From positions 59,440-123,439 of the forward strand of contig NZ_JAEVFI010000011.1 of the NCBI RefSeq assembly GCF_019303495.1: 64,000 nt of DNA, read 5' to 3'. Under the pieces are notes generated by a model. That model was given only the letters and a program-made list of their open reading frames with translations, searched no databases and had not been told where the DNA came from. The stretch's first letter is position 1. Each line of letters starts with the position of its first letter. The stretch is from Streptomyces sp. JJ66. Its GTDB lineage: Bacteria > Actinomycetota > Actinomycetes > Streptomycetales > Streptomycetaceae. Shown here one piece after another: positions 9,901 through 19,342 of the stretch. Made by a program: the position numbers and the translations under genes.

Positions 9901-10305
9901 TCAGACGCGGCGACGCTTCGGCGGGCGGCAGCCGTTGTGCGGGGTCGGGGTGACGTCCTGGATGGAACCGACCTCCAGGCCGGTGGCCTGGAGCGAGCGG
10001 ATCGCGGTCTCCCGGCCGGAGCCGGGACCCTTGACGAACACATCGACCTTGCGCATGCCGTGCTCCTGCGCGCGGCGGGCGGCCGACTCGGCGGCCATCT
10101 GCGCGGCGAACGGCGTCGACTTGCGCGAGCCCTTGAAGCCCACGTGACCGGCCGAAGCCCAGGAGATCACGTTGCCGGTGGGGTCGGTGATGGACACGAT
10201 GGTGTTGTTGAACGTGCTCTTGATGTGAGCGTGCCCGTGGGCGACGTTCTTCTTCTCCTTGCGGCGCACCTTCTTGGCGCCGGCCGTACGGCCCTTCGGA
10301 GGCAT
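9901..10305 (-). CDS. rpsK: 30S ribosomal protein S11
   Basis: 134 aa. Platform protein near the mRNA exit path. Conserved segments include [20 protein letters not shown] and the C-terminal [15 protein letters not shown] Lys/Arg-rich N-terminal stretch precedes the fold. 26 bp upstream of rpsD, with a start at ATG 10305. Confidence 0.97.
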   Translation of the reverse strand: MPPKGRTAGAKKVRRKEKKNVAHGHAHIKSTFNNTIVSITDPTGNVISWASAGHVGFKGSRKSTPFAAQMAAESAARRAQEHGMRKVDVFVKGPGSGRETAIRSLQATGLEVGSIQDVTPTPHNGCRPPKRRRV

Positions 10306-10371
10306 AGAGGTTTACTCCCGTGGAGGTGGTCGGTCCTACAACTCGGACCGCTTGTCAGCGTCCGGTGCGGA

Positions 10372-10752
10372 CTACTTCTTGCCCGGCTTCTTCTTGCCGG
10401 CGATGGCGCGACGCGGGCCCTTGCGGGTGCGGGCGTTGGTCTTGGTGCGCTGGCCGCGGACCGGCAGGCCCCGGCGGTGGCGCAGACCCTGGTAGTTGCC
10501 GATCTCGACCTTGCGGCGGATGTCGGCCTGGATCTCGCGGCGGAGGTCACCCTCGGTGCGGAGGTTGGCGTCCACGTATTCGCGGATCTTGACCATCTCC
10601 TCCTCGGAGAGGTCACGGACGCGGGTGTCGGGGTTGATGCCCGTCGCGCCCAGAATCTCCCGGGACCGGCTGCGGCCGATGCCGAAAACGTAGGTGAGAC
10701 CGACCTCCACGCGCTTTTCGCGCGGAAGGTCAACGCCTTCGAGGCGTGCCAT
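10372..10752 (-). CDS. rpsM: 30S ribosomal protein S13
   Basis: 126 aa from ATG 10752 ([20 protein letters not shown]). Head protein contacting P-site tRNA and the 50S subunit. Contains the helix-two-turn-helix [14 protein letters not shown], the [20 protein letters not shown] loop and a Lys/Gly-rich tail. An upstream start at 10815 adds 21 unconserved residues and is rejected. Confidence 0.97.
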   Translation of the reverse strand: MARLEGVDLPREKRVEVGLTYVFGIGRSRSREILGATGINPDTRVRDLSEEEMVKIREYVDANLRTEGDLRREIQADIRRKVEIGNYQGLRHRRGLPVRGQRTKTNARTRKGPRRAIAGKKKPGKK

Positions 10753-10956
10753 GGATGTGGCTCCTGATGTGTGTCTCGGAGGTCTTCCGCAGCACCGTTC
10801 CCGTAAGGCCCGCACGGGGGCTCACGAGCCGGGTCCCCGGCCTCCGACCGGGGGTGTCGTCCCCACGCGCTGGACGCGGGGGGTCGGGTGACTGCGTATG
10901 TACGTGTCGCGTGCGTCGCGCGAAGAACTGCGGGTGCGAGGTAACGGCGGCGTGCG

Positions 10957-11070
10957 TCAGCCCTGGCGCTGCTTGTGGCGCAGGTTGTCGCAGATGACCA
11001 TGACCCGGCCGTGGCGGCGGATCACCTTGCACTTGTCGCAGATCTTCTTGACGCTCGGCTTGACCTTCAT
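10957..11070 (-). CDS. rpmJ: 50S ribosomal protein L36, zinc-binding form
   Basis: 37 aa, full length for L36 ([19 protein letters not shown]...). The four zinc ligands are present: Cys11, Cys14, Cys27 and His32. It is the zinc-dependent version, of which many streptomycetes also carry a Zur-regulated Cys-less paralogue elsewhere. Placed between infA (56 bp upstream) and rpsM (204 bp downstream), the canonical order. Confidence 0.97.
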   Translation of the reverse strand: MKVKPSVKKICDKCKVIRRHGRVMVICDNLRHKQRQG

Positions 11071-11126
11071 GGAATTGAGGTTCTCCGGGTCAGGCCACCA
11101 CCTCGTGGGCGAGGTGAGGGCACGAT

Positions 11127-11348
11127 CTACTTGTAGCGGTAGACGATCCGTCCACGCGTCAGGTCGTAGGGAGACAGCTCCACCACGACCCGGTCGTCAG
11201 GAAGGATACGGATGTAGTGCATCCGCATCTTGCCGCTGATGTGCGCGAGGACCTGGTGACCGTTCTGAAGCTCCACCTTGAACATCGCGTTCGGCAGAGA
11301 CTCGACAACGGTGCCCTCGATTTCGATGGCCCCTTGTTTTTTGGCCAT
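11127..11348 (-). CDS. infA: Translation initiation factor IF-1
   Basis: 73 aa from ATG 11348 ([20 protein letters not shown]), a single OB-fold protein that occupies the ribosomal A site during initiation. The diagnostic [16 protein letters not shown] is present. Separated from map by a terminator and about 250 bp, so it probably starts its own transcript with rpmJ-rpsM-rpsK-rpsD-rpoA-rplQ. Confidence 0.97.
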   Translation of the reverse strand: MAKKQGAIEIEGTVVESLPNAMFKVELQNGHQVLAHISGKMRMHYIRILPDDRVVVELSPYDLTRGRIVYRYK

Positions 11349-11425
11349 GCTTGAGGCTTTCACCTTCCGGGATCGGCTACCTGGGCTCGGCCCCGGGCAT
11401 ACGGGTACACCGGGACCGACGCATC

Positions 11426-11431
11426 AGTCTA
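11426..11431 (-). promoter_or_regulatory. Possible -10 box upstream of infA
   Basis: TAGACT on the minus strand, about 78 bp before infA, in the gap after the map terminator. No convincing -35 hexamer 17-18 bp upstream (best is TTCGGG), so this is tentative. Confidence 0.3.
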
Positions 11432-11525
11432 CGCCACCGCCCCGCGATTCCCGAAATCGGGAGTATCCCCACCGCAGGGGCCGCCGAAACGGGAAGCCCG
11501 GGGCCGGGAGCCGCCGACCGGGGCA

Positions 11526-11580
11526 CTGGGGGCGGGCGCCCGCAGGCCGGGGAGCTGGGGGCGGGCGCCCGCAGGCCGGG
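11526..11580. repeat. Direct repeat of 26 bp, period 29
   Basis: Two identical 26-bp GC-rich copies (11526-11551 and 11555-11580) lie between infA and the map terminator. Each contains the palindrome GGGCGCCC. Role unknown. Confidence 0.85.
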
Positions 11581-11598
11581 AGCCCCCGCCGCAGGCTG

Positions 11599-11632
11599 GG
11601 AAGCCCGGGTGGTCAGCGCGCCCCGGGCTTCC
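11599..11632 (-). terminator. Terminator after map
   Basis: Perfect 11-bp stem GGAAGCCCGGG (11599-11609) and CCCGGGCTTCC (11622-11632), 12-nt loop, starting 11 bp beyond the map stop codon. Confidence 0.75.
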
Positions 11633-11642
11633 AGCGCACGCC

Positions 11643-12488
11643 TTAGCCCAGCGGGTCGGGCGCGGCCGTCACGCCCAGCTCCGCCAGCTTCGCCTTGCCG
11701 CCGTCCACGGCGGTCAGCACCAGCGGCCCCCGCTCGGTCAGCGCCACCGAGTGCTCCCAGTGGCTCGACCACGACCCGTCGTCCGTCTTCACCGTCCAGT
11801 CGTCACCCAGGACGTGCGTCTTCGGCGTCCCCAGTGACAGCATCGGCTCGATCGCCAGGCACATGCCGGTGACCAGCTTCGGGTTGTGCCGCCCGACCAG
11901 GCGCCGCCGGTCCACGTAGTTCAGCAGGTGCGGGTCCATGTGCATCTCGCTGCCGATGCCGTGGCCGCCGTAGTCCTCGATGATCCCGTACTTGCCGCTG
12001 GCCGGACGCGGCTGCCGCCGCACGTAGCCCTCGATCGCGCGCGTGACCTCCATCAGCCGCGCGCCCCGCCGGAACGCGGCGATCCCGGCCCACAGGCTCT
12101 CCTCGGTGACGCGGCTCAGCTCCACCAGCTCCGGCGCGTGCCCCTCCCCCACGAACACCGTGAGCGCGGCGTCCCCGTGCCAGCCGTCCACGATCGCGCC
12201 CGCGTCGATCGAGACGATGTCACCGGACTTCAGTACCGTCTCCCGGTCCGGGATGCCGTGCACGACGACGTCGTTCACCGACGTGCAGATGTTGCCGGGG
12301 AAACCGCCGTACCCCAGGAAGTTCGGCTTGGCCCCGTGCTCGGCCAGCACCTTCGCCGCGACCTCGTCCAGGTCCTTCGTCGTGGCGCCCGGTACCGCGG
12401 CCTCCTTACAGGCCCGGTGCATGGCGGCGACCACCAGCCCCGCCGCCCGCATCTTCGCGATCTGCTCCGGGGTCTTGATCTCCACCAT
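11643..12488 (-). CDS. map: Methionine aminopeptidase, type I
   Basis: 281 aa from ATG 12488 (MVEIKTPEQIAKMRAAG), with AGGAAGG upstream; a GTG at 12512 would add eight residues. It removes the initiator methionine from nascent proteins. The pita-bread metalloprotease ligands are recognisable: Asp95 and Asp106 in SIDAGAIVDGWHGDAALT, His in GGHGIG, Glu in AIEPM and Glu in WEHSVAL. Flanked on both sides by strong hairpins, hence likely monocistronic although inside the ribosomal supercluster. Confidence 0.95.
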   Translation of the reverse strand: MVEIKTPEQIAKMRAAGLVVAAMHRACKEAAVPGATTKDLDEVAAKVLAEHGAKPNFLGYGGFPGNICTSVNDVVVHGIPDRETVLKSGDIVSIDAGAIVDGWHGDAALTVFVGEGHAPELVELSRVTEESLWAGIAAFRRGARLMEVTRAIEGYVRRQPRPASGKYGIIEDYGGHGIGSEMHMDPHLLNYVDRRRLVGRHNPKLVTGMCLAIEPMLSLGTPKTHVLGDDWTVKTDDGSWSSHWEHSVALTERGPLVLTAVDGGKAKLAELGVTAAPDPLG

Positions 12489-12654
12489 CGCGGCTGACGC
12501 CTTCCTGCTCACTCACCACGGCCGCGCTCGTTTGGCGGCCACATTCTCTCCACCATACGGCGCCCCGCCCATCCGCCCCTCCCCGGAACCCCGGGGGCCG
12601 CCGCAGTCCCGGGCTCCGACCGCTCGGGGGTGTCGCCCCGGCTGTGGTGCGCAA

Positions 12655-12700
12655 ACGCCGGACGGGCTGAACACCGCGTGGTGTTCAGCCCGTCCGGCGT
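12655..12700 (-). terminator. 21-bp perfect hairpin between adk and map
   Basis: Left arm 12655-12675 and right arm 12680-12700 are exact reverse complements across 21 bp, with the tetraloop GCGT. It lies 19 bp after the adk stop. The most stable hairpin in the ribosomal region, and a clear candidate end for the spc transcript. Confidence 0.85.
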
Positions 12701-12718
12701 GCGGGAGCGACGGCGCGG

Positions 12719-13366
12719 TCAGTCCCGCAGCGCCTTCAGCGCGCGCTGGGTGACGTCGGCCACGGGGCCGAGCGCGGAGAGGGTGGTGACCAGGCCCTGG
12801 GCCTTGTAGTAGTCGATGATCGGCTCGGTCTCGCTGTGGTAGACCTCCAGCCGGCGCCGCACCGTCTCCTCGCGGTCGTCGTCACGCTGGTACAGCTCGC
12901 CGCCGCACGTGTCACACACGCCCGGCTCCTTCGGCGGCGTGTACGCGACGTGGAAGATGTGCCCGCTGTCGTTGCGGCACATGCGGCGGCCCGCGATGCG
13001 CTTGACCACCTCGTCCTCGGGGACCTCCAGGTCCAGCACGGAGTCCAGCGCCTGATCGGCGTCCCGCAGCAGCCCGTCCAGCGCCTCGGCCTGGACCAGG
13101 TTGCGGGGGAAACCGTCCAGCAGCCAGCCGGCGGCGGCGTCCGGCTGCTCCATGCGGGCCTTCGCCATGCCGATCGTGATCTCGTCCGGCACCAGGTCAC
13201 CCGCGCGCATGTACTCCTGCGCGCGGCGGCCCAGCTCCGTGTCCTGCGAGATGTTCGCGCGGAACAGGTCGCCGGTGGAGATGTGCGGAATGCCGAGATT
13301 CTTGGCGAGCAACGCGGCCTGCGTGCCCTTGCCCGCACCAGGCGGCCCGACGAGGACGATACGCAT
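12719..13366 (-). CDS. adk: Adenylate kinase
   Basis: 215 aa, interconverting ATP+AMP and 2 ADP. Walker A GPPGAGKGT at residues 7-15, AMP-binding STGDLFRANI, core DGFPRN. The lid contains MCRNDSGHIFH...CDTCGGELYQ, the actinobacterial version with three Cys and a His. Its ATG overlaps the secY stop (TGATG), so translation is probably coupled to SecY. Confidence 0.97.
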   Translation of the reverse strand: MRIVLVGPPGAGKGTQAALLAKNLGIPHISTGDLFRANISQDTELGRRAQEYMRAGDLVPDEITIGMAKARMEQPDAAAGWLLDGFPRNLVQAEALDGLLRDADQALDSVLDLEVPEDEVVKRIAGRRMCRNDSGHIFHVAYTPPKEPGVCDTCGGELYQRDDDREETVRRRLEVYHSETEPIIDYYKAQGLVTTLSALGPVADVTQRALKALRD

Positions 13367-14682
13367 CAGCGGAGGAACCCTTCGTAGTTGCGCTGCTGGA
13401 GCTGGCTCTCGATCTGCTTCACAGTCTCCAGGCCGACACCCACGATGATGAGGATGCTGGTACCGCCGAAGGGGAAGTTCTGGTTGGCGCCGAAGCCAAT
13501 GAGCGCAATCGTCGGGACCAGGGCGATCAGACCGAGGTAGATCGACCCGGGCCACGTGATGCGGTTCAGTACGTAGCTCAGATACTCCGCCGTGGGGCGA
13601 CCGGCCCGGATACCCGGGATGAAGCCACCATACTTCTTCATGTTGTCTGCAACTTCTTCGGGGTTGAAGGAGATGGCGACGTAGAAGAAGGCGAAGAAGA
13701 CGATGAGCAAAAAGTACACACTGACGTAAATCGGCGACTCCTGGCTCGTCAGGTTCCGCTGAATCCAGTCCGCCCAGCCCGATTGCGACCCGCTGAACTG
13801 AACGATGAGCGCCGGGATGTAGAGCAGCGACGAGGCGAAGATGACGGGAATCACACCCGCCTGGTTCACCTTGAGCGGAATGTAGGTGGACGTCCCACCA
13901 TATGAACGGCGGCCGATCATGCGCTTCGCGTACTGCACCGGAATGCGGCGCTGCGCCTGCTCCACGAAGACCACCAGGCCGACCATCGCCAGGCCCACCA
14001 GGATGACGACGCCGAACTCGATCCAGCCGTTCGCCAGCTCGCCCTGTTCCTTGATCGCCCACAGCGCGCCGGGGAAACCGGCCGCGATGGAGACGAACAT
14101 CAGGATCGACATGCCGTTGCCGATGCCGCGGTCCGTGACCAGCTCACCCAGCCACATGACGAGCGCGGTGCCGGCGGTCAGGACGATGACCATGGTGACG
14201 ATCGTGAATACCGAGTCGTTCGGCACGATCTGGTCGCCGACGGGGCAGCCCTGGAAGAGGGTGCCGCTGCGGGCGGTGGCCACCAGGCCGGTGCCCTGGA
14301 GGACGGCGAGGGCCACCGTCAGGTAGCGGGTGTACTGGGTGATCTTGGCCTGACCGGCCTGGCCCTCCTTCTTCAGGGCCTCCAGCCGGGGAATGACCAC
14401 GACCAGCAGCTGCAGGATGATGCTCGCCGTGATGTACGGCATGATCCCCAGGGCGAAGATCGTGACCTGCAGCAGTGCGCCGCCGCTGAACATGTTCACC
14501 AGGCCGAGCAGATCGCTACCGCCGTTCTGCGCGGCGTCCAGACAGATCTGAACGTTCTGGTAGCTGACCCCGGGGATGGGGACCTGGGCCCCCAGCCGGT
14601 AGAGCACGATGATGCCCAGCGTGAACAGCAGCTTCTTGCGCAGGTCGGGCGTCTTGAACGCCCGGGTGAACGCGCCGAGCAC
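13366..14682 (-). CDS. secY: Preprotein translocase subunit SecY
   Basis: 438 aa, ten predicted transmembrane helices, the channel subunit of the Sec translocon. Conserved N-terminus RKKLLFTLGIIVLYRLGAQV and the plug region SGGALLQVTIFALGIMPYI are visible; the C-terminus is cytoplasmic. GTG start at 14682. Separated from rplO by 215 bp with a hairpin, and overlapping adk by one base. Confidence 0.97.
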   Translation of the reverse strand: MLGAFTRAFKTPDLRKKLLFTLGIIVLYRLGAQVPIPGVSYQNVQICLDAAQNGGSDLLGLVNMFSGGALLQVTIFALGIMPYITASIILQLLVVVIPRLEALKKEGQAGQAKITQYTRYLTVALAVLQGTGLVATARSGTLFQGCPVGDQIVPNDSVFTIVTMVIVLTAGTALVMWLGELVTDRGIGNGMSILMFVSIAAGFPGALWAIKEQGELANGWIEFGVVILVGLAMVGLVVFVEQAQRRIPVQYAKRMIGRRSYGGTSTYIPLKVNQAGVIPVIFASSLLYIPALIVQFSGSQSGWADWIQRNLTSQESPIYVSVYFLLIVFFAFFYVAISFNPEEVADNMKKYGGFIPGIRAGRPTAEYLSYVLNRITWPGSIYLGLIALVPTIALIGFGANQNFPFGGTSILIIVGVGLETVKQIESQLQQRNYEGFLR

Positions 14683-14844
14683 GGTACCTCCTGCGGCTCC
14701 CGCGCGGCGGAGCGCGAGAGGGTGACGGTCTGTTAAGAACGGATACGACGGTGGTGACTGCGGCGGCCCGCGACGGGCGGCCGCGTGCCGTCAAGGGCAG
14801 TGCCCGTCACCTTACCGGCGCGGAGCCCGCCCGTGGAACGACCA

Positions 14845-14876
14845 ACCGGGGATGCCTGTTCCCAGACATCCCCGGT
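14845..14876 (-). promoter_or_regulatory. Hairpin between rplO and secY
   Basis: Perfect 10-bp stem ACCGGGGATG (14845-14854) / CATCCCCGGT (14867-14876), 12-nt loop, 21 bp beyond the rplO stop. Could partially terminate spc mRNA so that secY-adk needs its own promoter in the remaining gap. Confidence 0.6.
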
Positions 14877-14897
14877 CGCGTCATCGTGTCACCGTGC

Positions 14898-15359
14898 TCA
14901 GACGAGCTCGGTGACGGTACCGCCCGCGGCGGTGATCTTCTCCTTGGCGGAGCCCGAGACCTTGTCAACGGTCACGGTCAGCGCCACGGAGATCTCGCCG
15001 GTGCCCAGCACCTTGACGAGGTTGTTCTTGCGCACGGCACCCTTGGCGACCAGGTCGGCCACGGTGACCTCGCCACCCTCGGGGTAGAGGGAGGCGAGCT
15101 TGTCCAGGTTGACGACCTGGTACTCGGTGCGGAACGGGTTCTTGAAGCCCTTGAGCTTGGGCAGCCGCATGTGCAGCGGCATCTGCCCGCCCTCGAAGCG
15201 CTCGGGAACCTGGTAACGGGCCTTGGTGCCCTTGGTGCCACGACCAGCCGTCTTACCCTTGGACGCCTCACCACGACCGACGCGGGTCTTGGTGGTCTTG
15301 GCACCCGGGGCCGGACGGAGGTTGTGGACCTTCAGCGGCTTGCCATCCTGAGCAGCCAT
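14898..15359 (-). CDS. rplO: 50S ribosomal protein L15
   Basis: 153 aa. The typical L15 N-terminal RNA-binding extension is rich in Gly/Lys/Arg ([20 protein letters not shown]) and precedes the globular domain ([20 protein letters not shown]). Start is ATG 15359, two bases after the rpmD stop. Confidence 0.97.
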   Translation of the reverse strand: MAAQDGKPLKVHNLRPAPGAKTTKTRVGRGEASKGKTAGRGTKGTKARYQVPERFEGGQMPLHMRLPKLKGFKNPFRTEYQVVNLDKLASLYPEGGEVTVADLVAKGAVRKNNLVKVLGTGEISVALTVTVDKVSGSAKEKITAAGGTVTELV

Positions 15360-15361
15360 CT

Positions 15362-15544
15362 TCAGTCAACCTCCTCGACCGTCACGAGGTGACGCACGGT
15401 GTGCACCATGCCGCGCACCTCGGGGCGGTCCGCCTTGACGACCACGTCGTTGACGCGCTTGAGCCCGAGGGACCGCAGCGTGTCACGGTGGTTCTGCTTC
15501 GTGCCGATCACGGAACGGCTCTGAGTGATCTTGAGCTGAGCCAT
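15362..15544 (-). CDS. rpmD: 50S ribosomal protein L30
   Basis: 60 aa ([20 protein letters not shown]...), complete L30 with the [14 protein letters not shown] core. Its ATG overlaps the rpsE stop as TGATG, and it ends two bases before rplO. Confidence 0.96.
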   Translation of the reverse strand: MAQLKITQSRSVIGTKQNHRDTLRSLGLKRVNDVVVKADRPEVRGMVHTVRHLVTVEEVD

Positions 15545-16149
15545 CACGCGTTCACCCCGGCACGGGCCCGCAGCAGGGCGGCGGGCGCGACGTCCTCCAG
15601 CGGCAGGCCACGGCGGGCGGCGATCTCCTCGGGACGCTGCAGGCCCCGCAGAGCGGCCACCGTGGCGTGCACGATGTTGATCGGGTTGGACGAGCCGAGC
15701 GACTTGCTCAGCACGTCGTGAATGCCCGCGCACTCCAGCACGGCACGCACCGGGCCACCGGCGATCACACCGGTACCGGGGGACGCCGGCTTGAGCAGCA
15801 CGACACCGGCCGCCTCCTCACCCTGGATCGGGTGCGGGATGGTGCCCTGGATGCGGGGGACCTTGAAGAAGTGCTTCTTGGCCTCCTCAACGCCCTTGGC
15901 GATGGCGGCCGGCACCTCCTTGGCCTTGCCGTATCCGACACCCACGGTGCCGTCACCGTCGCCCACCACGACCAGCGCGGTGAAGCTGAAGCGACGACCA
16001 CCCTTCACAACCTTGGCGACGCGGTTGATCGCGACGACCCGCTCGACGTACGCGGTCTTCTCGGCGGCAGCGCCACCGTCCCGCCGGTCCTTACGGTCCC
16101 GCCGCTCGCCGCCACCGGCGCCGCCACCGCGGCGCTGGGGTCCAGCCAT
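15544..16149 (-). CDS. rpsE: 30S ribosomal protein S5
   Basis: 201 aa. The N-terminal double-stranded-RNA-like domain has [20 protein letters not shown] and [17 protein letters not shown]; the C-terminal half has [20 protein letters not shown] Gly/Arg-rich N-terminal tail (about 25 residues) and an Ala-rich C-tail are typical of streptomycetes. Contributes to decoding fidelity. Confidence 0.97.
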   Translation of the reverse strand: MAGPQRRGGGAGGGERRDRKDRRDGGAAAEKTAYVERVVAINRVAKVVKGGRRFSFTALVVVGDGDGTVGVGYGKAKEVPAAIAKGVEEAKKHFFKVPRIQGTIPHPIQGEEAAGVVLLKPASPGTGVIAGGPVRAVLECAGIHDVLSKSLGSSNPINIVHATVAALRGLQRPEEIAARRGLPLEDVAPAALLRARAGVNA

Positions 16150-16217
16150 TGGAATTACCTCTCTCTTTGTCCGCTAGCTACGGAAGCGACCCGCGGTCGC
16201 TGCCGAGACGGGCGGCT

Positions 16218-16601
16218 TTAGAACTTGAGCCCGGCTTCGCGGGCGGCGTCGGCCAGGGCGGCGATGCGCCCGGCGTACTTGTTGCCACCGCGGTCGAACA
16301 CGACGGCCTCCACACCGGCGGCCTTGGCCCGCTCGGCGACCAGGGCGCCCACCTGCTTGGCCTGGGCGCTCTTGTCGCCCTCGGCGCCGCGGATGGAGGC
16401 GTCCATCGACGAGGCGGAGGCCACGGTGTGGCCCGCGATGTCGTCGATGACCTGCGCCACCATGTGCCGGTTGGACCGGGTCACGACCAGGCGCGGACGC
16501 TCGGCAGTTCCGGAGACCTTCTTGCGGACGCGGATGTGGCGCCGCTTGATGGCGGCCCGCTTGTAGGCGTCGCCCTTGGCGATCTTCACGCCGAATGCCA
16601 T
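16218..16601 (-). CDS. rplR: 50S ribosomal protein L18
   Basis: 127 aa, 5S rRNA-binding protein of the central protuberance. Conserved [20 protein letters not shown] and the C-terminal [20 protein letters not shown] are present. Starts three bases after the rplF stop. Confidence 0.97.
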   Translation of the reverse strand: MAFGVKIAKGDAYKRAAIKRRHIRVRKKVSGTAERPRLVVTRSNRHMVAQVIDDIAGHTVASASSMDASIRGAEGDKSAQAKQVGALVAERAKAAGVEAVVFDRGGNKYAGRIAALADAAREAGLKF

Positions 16602-16604
16602 GGC

Positions 16605-17144
16605 TTACTTACCAGCCTTTCCGACCTTGCGGCGGATGACTTCGCCCTCGTACTTGACGCCCTTGGCCTTGTACGGGTCGGGCTTGCGCAGCTTGCGGAT
16701 GTTCGCCGCGACCTCGCCGACCTTCTGCTTGTCGATGCCCTCGACCTGGAAACGGGTCGGGGACTCCACCTTGAAGGTGATGCCCTCGGGGGCCTCGACC
16801 AGCACCGGGTGGCTGTAGCCGAGTGCGAACTCCAGGTTGGAGCCCTTGGCCTGGACGCGGTAACCCACACCGCTGATTTCCAGCTTCTTGACGAAACCCT
16901 CGGTCACGCCAGTGATCATGTTCGCCACCAGCGTGCGGGACAGGCCGTGCAGGGCCTTGTTCCGGCTCTCGTCGTTCGGGCGGGAGACGGCGACCGTGCC
17001 GTCCTCGCCCTTGGCGACCTCGATGGGCGCGGCGACCGTGTGCGTGAGGGAGCCCTTGGGGCCCTTCACGCTGACCGTCCGGCCATCGATGGTGACGTCC
17101 ACACCGGCGGGAACCTGGATGGGGAGCTTGCCGATTCGCGACAT
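16605..17144 (-). CDS. rplF: 50S ribosomal protein L6
   Basis: 179 aa from ATG 17144 ([20 protein letters not shown]) behind GGAGGA. Two repeated L6 domains; the second contains the signature [19 protein letters not shown]. Located near the factor-binding site of the 50S subunit. The reading frame continues upstream into rpsH sequence, which is not coding in this frame. Confidence 0.97.
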   Translation of the reverse strand: MSRIGKLPIQVPAGVDVTIDGRTVSVKGPKGSLTHTVAAPIEVAKGEDGTVAVSRPNDESRNKALHGLSRTLVANMITGVTEGFVKKLEISGVGYRVQAKGSNLEFALGYSHPVLVEAPEGITFKVESPTRFQVEGIDKQKVGEVAANIRKLRKPDPYKAKGVKYEGEVIRRKVGKAGK

Positions 17145-17167
17145 GGCTTTTCCTCCGTTCCCTTCCG

Positions 17168-17566
17168 TTACCAGACGTAGGCGAGGACTTCCCCGCCCAC
17201 GCCCTTCTTGCCGGCCTGCTTGTCGGTGAGGAGCCCGTGCGACGTGGAGATGATCGCCACGCCCAGGCCGCCGAGCACCTTCGGCAGGTTGGTGGACTTT
17301 GCGTAGACCCGAAGACCCGGCTTCGAGATCCGCTTGATGCCGGCGATCGAGCGCTCGCGGTTCGGCCCGAACTTCAGCTCCAGGACGAGGTTCTTGCCCA
17401 CCTGGGCGTCCTCGACCTTCCAGCCGGTGATGTAACCCTCCTGCTGGAGGATCTCCGCGATGTGCGACTTGATCTTGCTGTGCGGCATCTCGACGGTGTC
17501 GTGGTACGCCGAGTTCGCGTTCCGCAGACGCGTCAGCATGTCTGCGATCGGATCGGTCATGGTCAT
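17168..17566 (-). CDS. rpsH: 30S ribosomal protein S8
   Basis: 132 aa from ATG 17566 ([18 protein letters not shown]), with the C-terminal rRNA-binding [12 protein letters not shown] segment. In E. coli S8 represses the spc operon by binding its mRNA; whether this holds here is unknown. The 231-bp gap to rpsN upstream is the longest inside the spc block and may hold an internal promoter. Confidence 0.97.
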   Translation of the reverse strand: MTMTDPIADMLTRLRNANSAYHDTVEMPHSKIKSHIAEILQQEGYITGWKVEDAQVGKNLVLELKFGPNRERSIAGIKRISKPGLRVYAKSTNLPKVLGGLGVAIISTSHGLLTDKQAGKKGVGGEVLAYVW

Positions 17567-17797
17567 GTGATGGCCTTCGGCCTCTCTCGCCGGGGTTTCC
17601 TGTCTGCTCCATCCCTCTCCCCACTCAGTGGCGGGACGGGTGCGGTGCGGGGACCTACGGCGTAGTAAGCGTTCATAGCGGGCTCCGCCCGCGGGCGGCC
17701 CGTGCGGCGGGCGCCCAACCCGCACAGCCTAAGCCATGCGGGCCGGGCCCCCGCCGTCCAGATGCTTACCGAGAGCCCTGGGGAATCCCGTGCGGGA

Positions 17798-17983
17798 TTA
17801 CCAGGAGCTCTTGGTCACGCCCGGCAGCTCGCCGCGGTGCGCCATCTGGCGAAGGCACACGCGGCACAGGCCGAACTTGCGGTAGACGGAGTGCGGACGG
17901 CCGCAGCGCTGGCAGCGGGTGTACGCGCGCACACCGAACTTCGGCTTGCGAGCGGCCTTGGCGATCAGAGCCTTCTTCGCCAT
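17798..17983 (-). CDS. rpsN: 30S ribosomal protein S14, type Z (zinc-binding)
   Basis: 61 aa, the short S14 with the zinc tetrad Cys24, Cys27, Cys40 and Cys43 ([14 protein letters not shown]). Streptomycetes often encode a longer Cys-less S14 elsewhere under Zur control; none is in this window. One base separates its ATG from the rplE stop. Confidence 0.97.
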   Translation of the reverse strand: MAKKALIAKAARKPKFGVRAYTRCQRCGRPHSVYRKFGLCRVCLRQMAHRGELPGVTKSSW

Positions 17984-17984
17984 G

Positions 17985-18548
17985 TCAGTTCTCCTTGAAC
18001 GGGAAGCCGAGGTGACGCAGCAGGGCGCGGCCCTCCTCGTCGTTGGTCGCCGTGGTGACCACGGTGATGTCCATGCCCCGGACCCGATCGATCTTGTCCT
18101 GGTCGATCTCGTGGAACATGACCTGCTCCGTGAGACCGAAGGTGTAGTTCCCGCGTCCGTCGAACTGCTTCGGGGACAGACCGCGGAAGTCGCGGATGCG
18201 CGGCAGCGCGAGCGACAGCAGGCGGTCGAGGAACTCCCACATCCGGTCGCCGCGCAGCGTCACGTGCGCGCCGATCGGCTGGCCCTCGCGCAGCTTGAAC
18301 TGCGCGATGGACTTGCGGGCCTTGGTCACGGCCGGCTTCTGGCCGGTGATCGTGGTGAGGTCGCGGATGGCGCCCTCGATCAGCTTGGAGTCGCGGGCGG
18401 CGTCGCCCACACCCATGTTGACCACGATCTTGGTAAGACCCGGGATCTGCATGACGTTGCCGTAGCTGAACTCGTCACGCAGCTTGTCCTGGATCTCGCT
18501 GCGGTAGCGCTGCTTGAGGCGCGGGGCGTTCGTGGTGGTGGCAGCCAT
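17985..18548 (-). CDS. rplE: 50S ribosomal protein L5
   Basis: 187 aa, 5S rRNA- and tRNA-contacting protein. Conserved [13 protein letters not shown] and [20 protein letters not shown] motifs. ATG overlaps the rplX stop (TGATG). Confidence 0.97.
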   Translation of the reverse strand: MAATTTNAPRLKQRYRSEIQDKLRDEFSYGNVMQIPGLTKIVVNMGVGDAARDSKLIEGAIRDLTTITGQKPAVTKARKSIAQFKLREGQPIGAHVTLRGDRMWEFLDRLLSLALPRIRDFRGLSPKQFDGRGNYTFGLTEQVMFHEIDQDKIDRVRGMDITVVTTATNDEEGRALLRHLGFPFKEN

Positions 18549-18871
18549 CAGATGTCCTCACCGGTCCGCTTGGCAACGCGGATCTTGTTGCCGTCCTCGT
18601 CGAAGCGGTAGCCGACGCGGGTGACGACCTTCTTGCCGTCGGCCTCCACCACGAGCTGCACGTTGCTCACGTGGATGGGGGCCTCGGTCGTCACGATGCC
18701 GCCGGTCTTGGAACCGCGCGCGGTCTGGCCGGCCTTCGTGTGCTTCTTGACCCGGTTGACACCCTCGACCAGAACCCGGTCCTCGCGGGGGAAGGCCCGG
18801 ATGACCTTGCCCTGCTTGCCCTTGTCCTTGCCGGTGATGACCTGAACCAGGTCGCCCTTCTTGATCTTCAT
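18548..18871 (-). CDS. rplX: 50S ribosomal protein L24
   Basis: 107 aa. I use ATG 18871 ([20 protein letters not shown]), which has GGAGG at ideal spacing. A GTG two codons earlier (18877) overlaps the rplN stop and sits too close to that site. The KOW motif [19 protein letters not shown] is clear. One of the two assembly initiators of the 50S subunit. Confidence 0.96.
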   Translation of the reverse strand: MKIKKGDLVQVITGKDKGKQGKVIRAFPREDRVLVEGVNRVKKHTKAGQTARGSKTGGIVTTEAPIHVSNVQLVVEADGKKVVTRVGYRFDEDGNKIRVAKRTGEDI

Positions 18872-18873
18872 GC

Positions 18874-19242
18874 TCACAGCACCTCCGGCGCGAGCGAGAT
18901 GATCTTCATGAACTTCTTCTCGCGCAGCTCACGGCCCACGGGGCCGAAGATACGGGTGCCGCGGGGGTCACCGTCGTTCTTGAGGACGACGGCGGCGTTC
19001 TCGTCGAAGCGGATGTACGAGCCGTCCGGGCGGCGGCGCTCCTTGACGGTGCGCACGATGACCGCCTTGATGACGTCACCCTTCTTCACGTTGCCACCGG
19101 GGATCGCGTCCTTGACGGTGGCCACGATGACATCCCCGATGCCCGCGTAGCGGCGACCCGAACCACCGAGCACACGGATGCAAAGGATTTCCTTCGCCCC
19201 CGTGTTGTCGGCGACGCGAAGTCGCGACTCCTGCTGGATCAC
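18874..19242 (-). CDS. rplN: 50S ribosomal protein L14
   Basis: 122 aa. Signature [20 protein letters not shown] at the N-terminus and [18 protein letters not shown] near the C-terminus. Overlaps the region of the alternative rplX start. Confidence 0.97.
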   Translation of the reverse strand: MIQQESRLRVADNTGAKEILCIRVLGGSGRRYAGIGDVIVATVKDAIPGGNVKKGDVIKAVIVRTVKERRRPDGSYIRFDENAAVVLKNDGDPRGTRIFGPVGRELREKKFMKIISLAPEVL

Positions 19243-19270
19243 GTCTTTCTCCTGATCGTCTGCCGGTTCC

Positions 19271-19302
19271 CGGCGGGGGACGCCCTACGACGTCCCCCGC
19301 CG
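19271..19302 (-). promoter_or_regulatory. Hairpin between rpsQ and rplN
   Basis: Perfect 12-bp stem CGGCGGGGGACG (19271-19282) / CGTCCCCCGCCG (19291-19302) with an 8-nt loop, in the 100-bp gap that marks the classic S10/spc boundary. Likely attenuates S10 transcripts or stabilises their 3' ends. Confidence 0.65.
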
Positions 19303-19342
19303 AGCCTGGCGGAACTGTCCAGAAGGCTGCTGCCTTCGGGAA

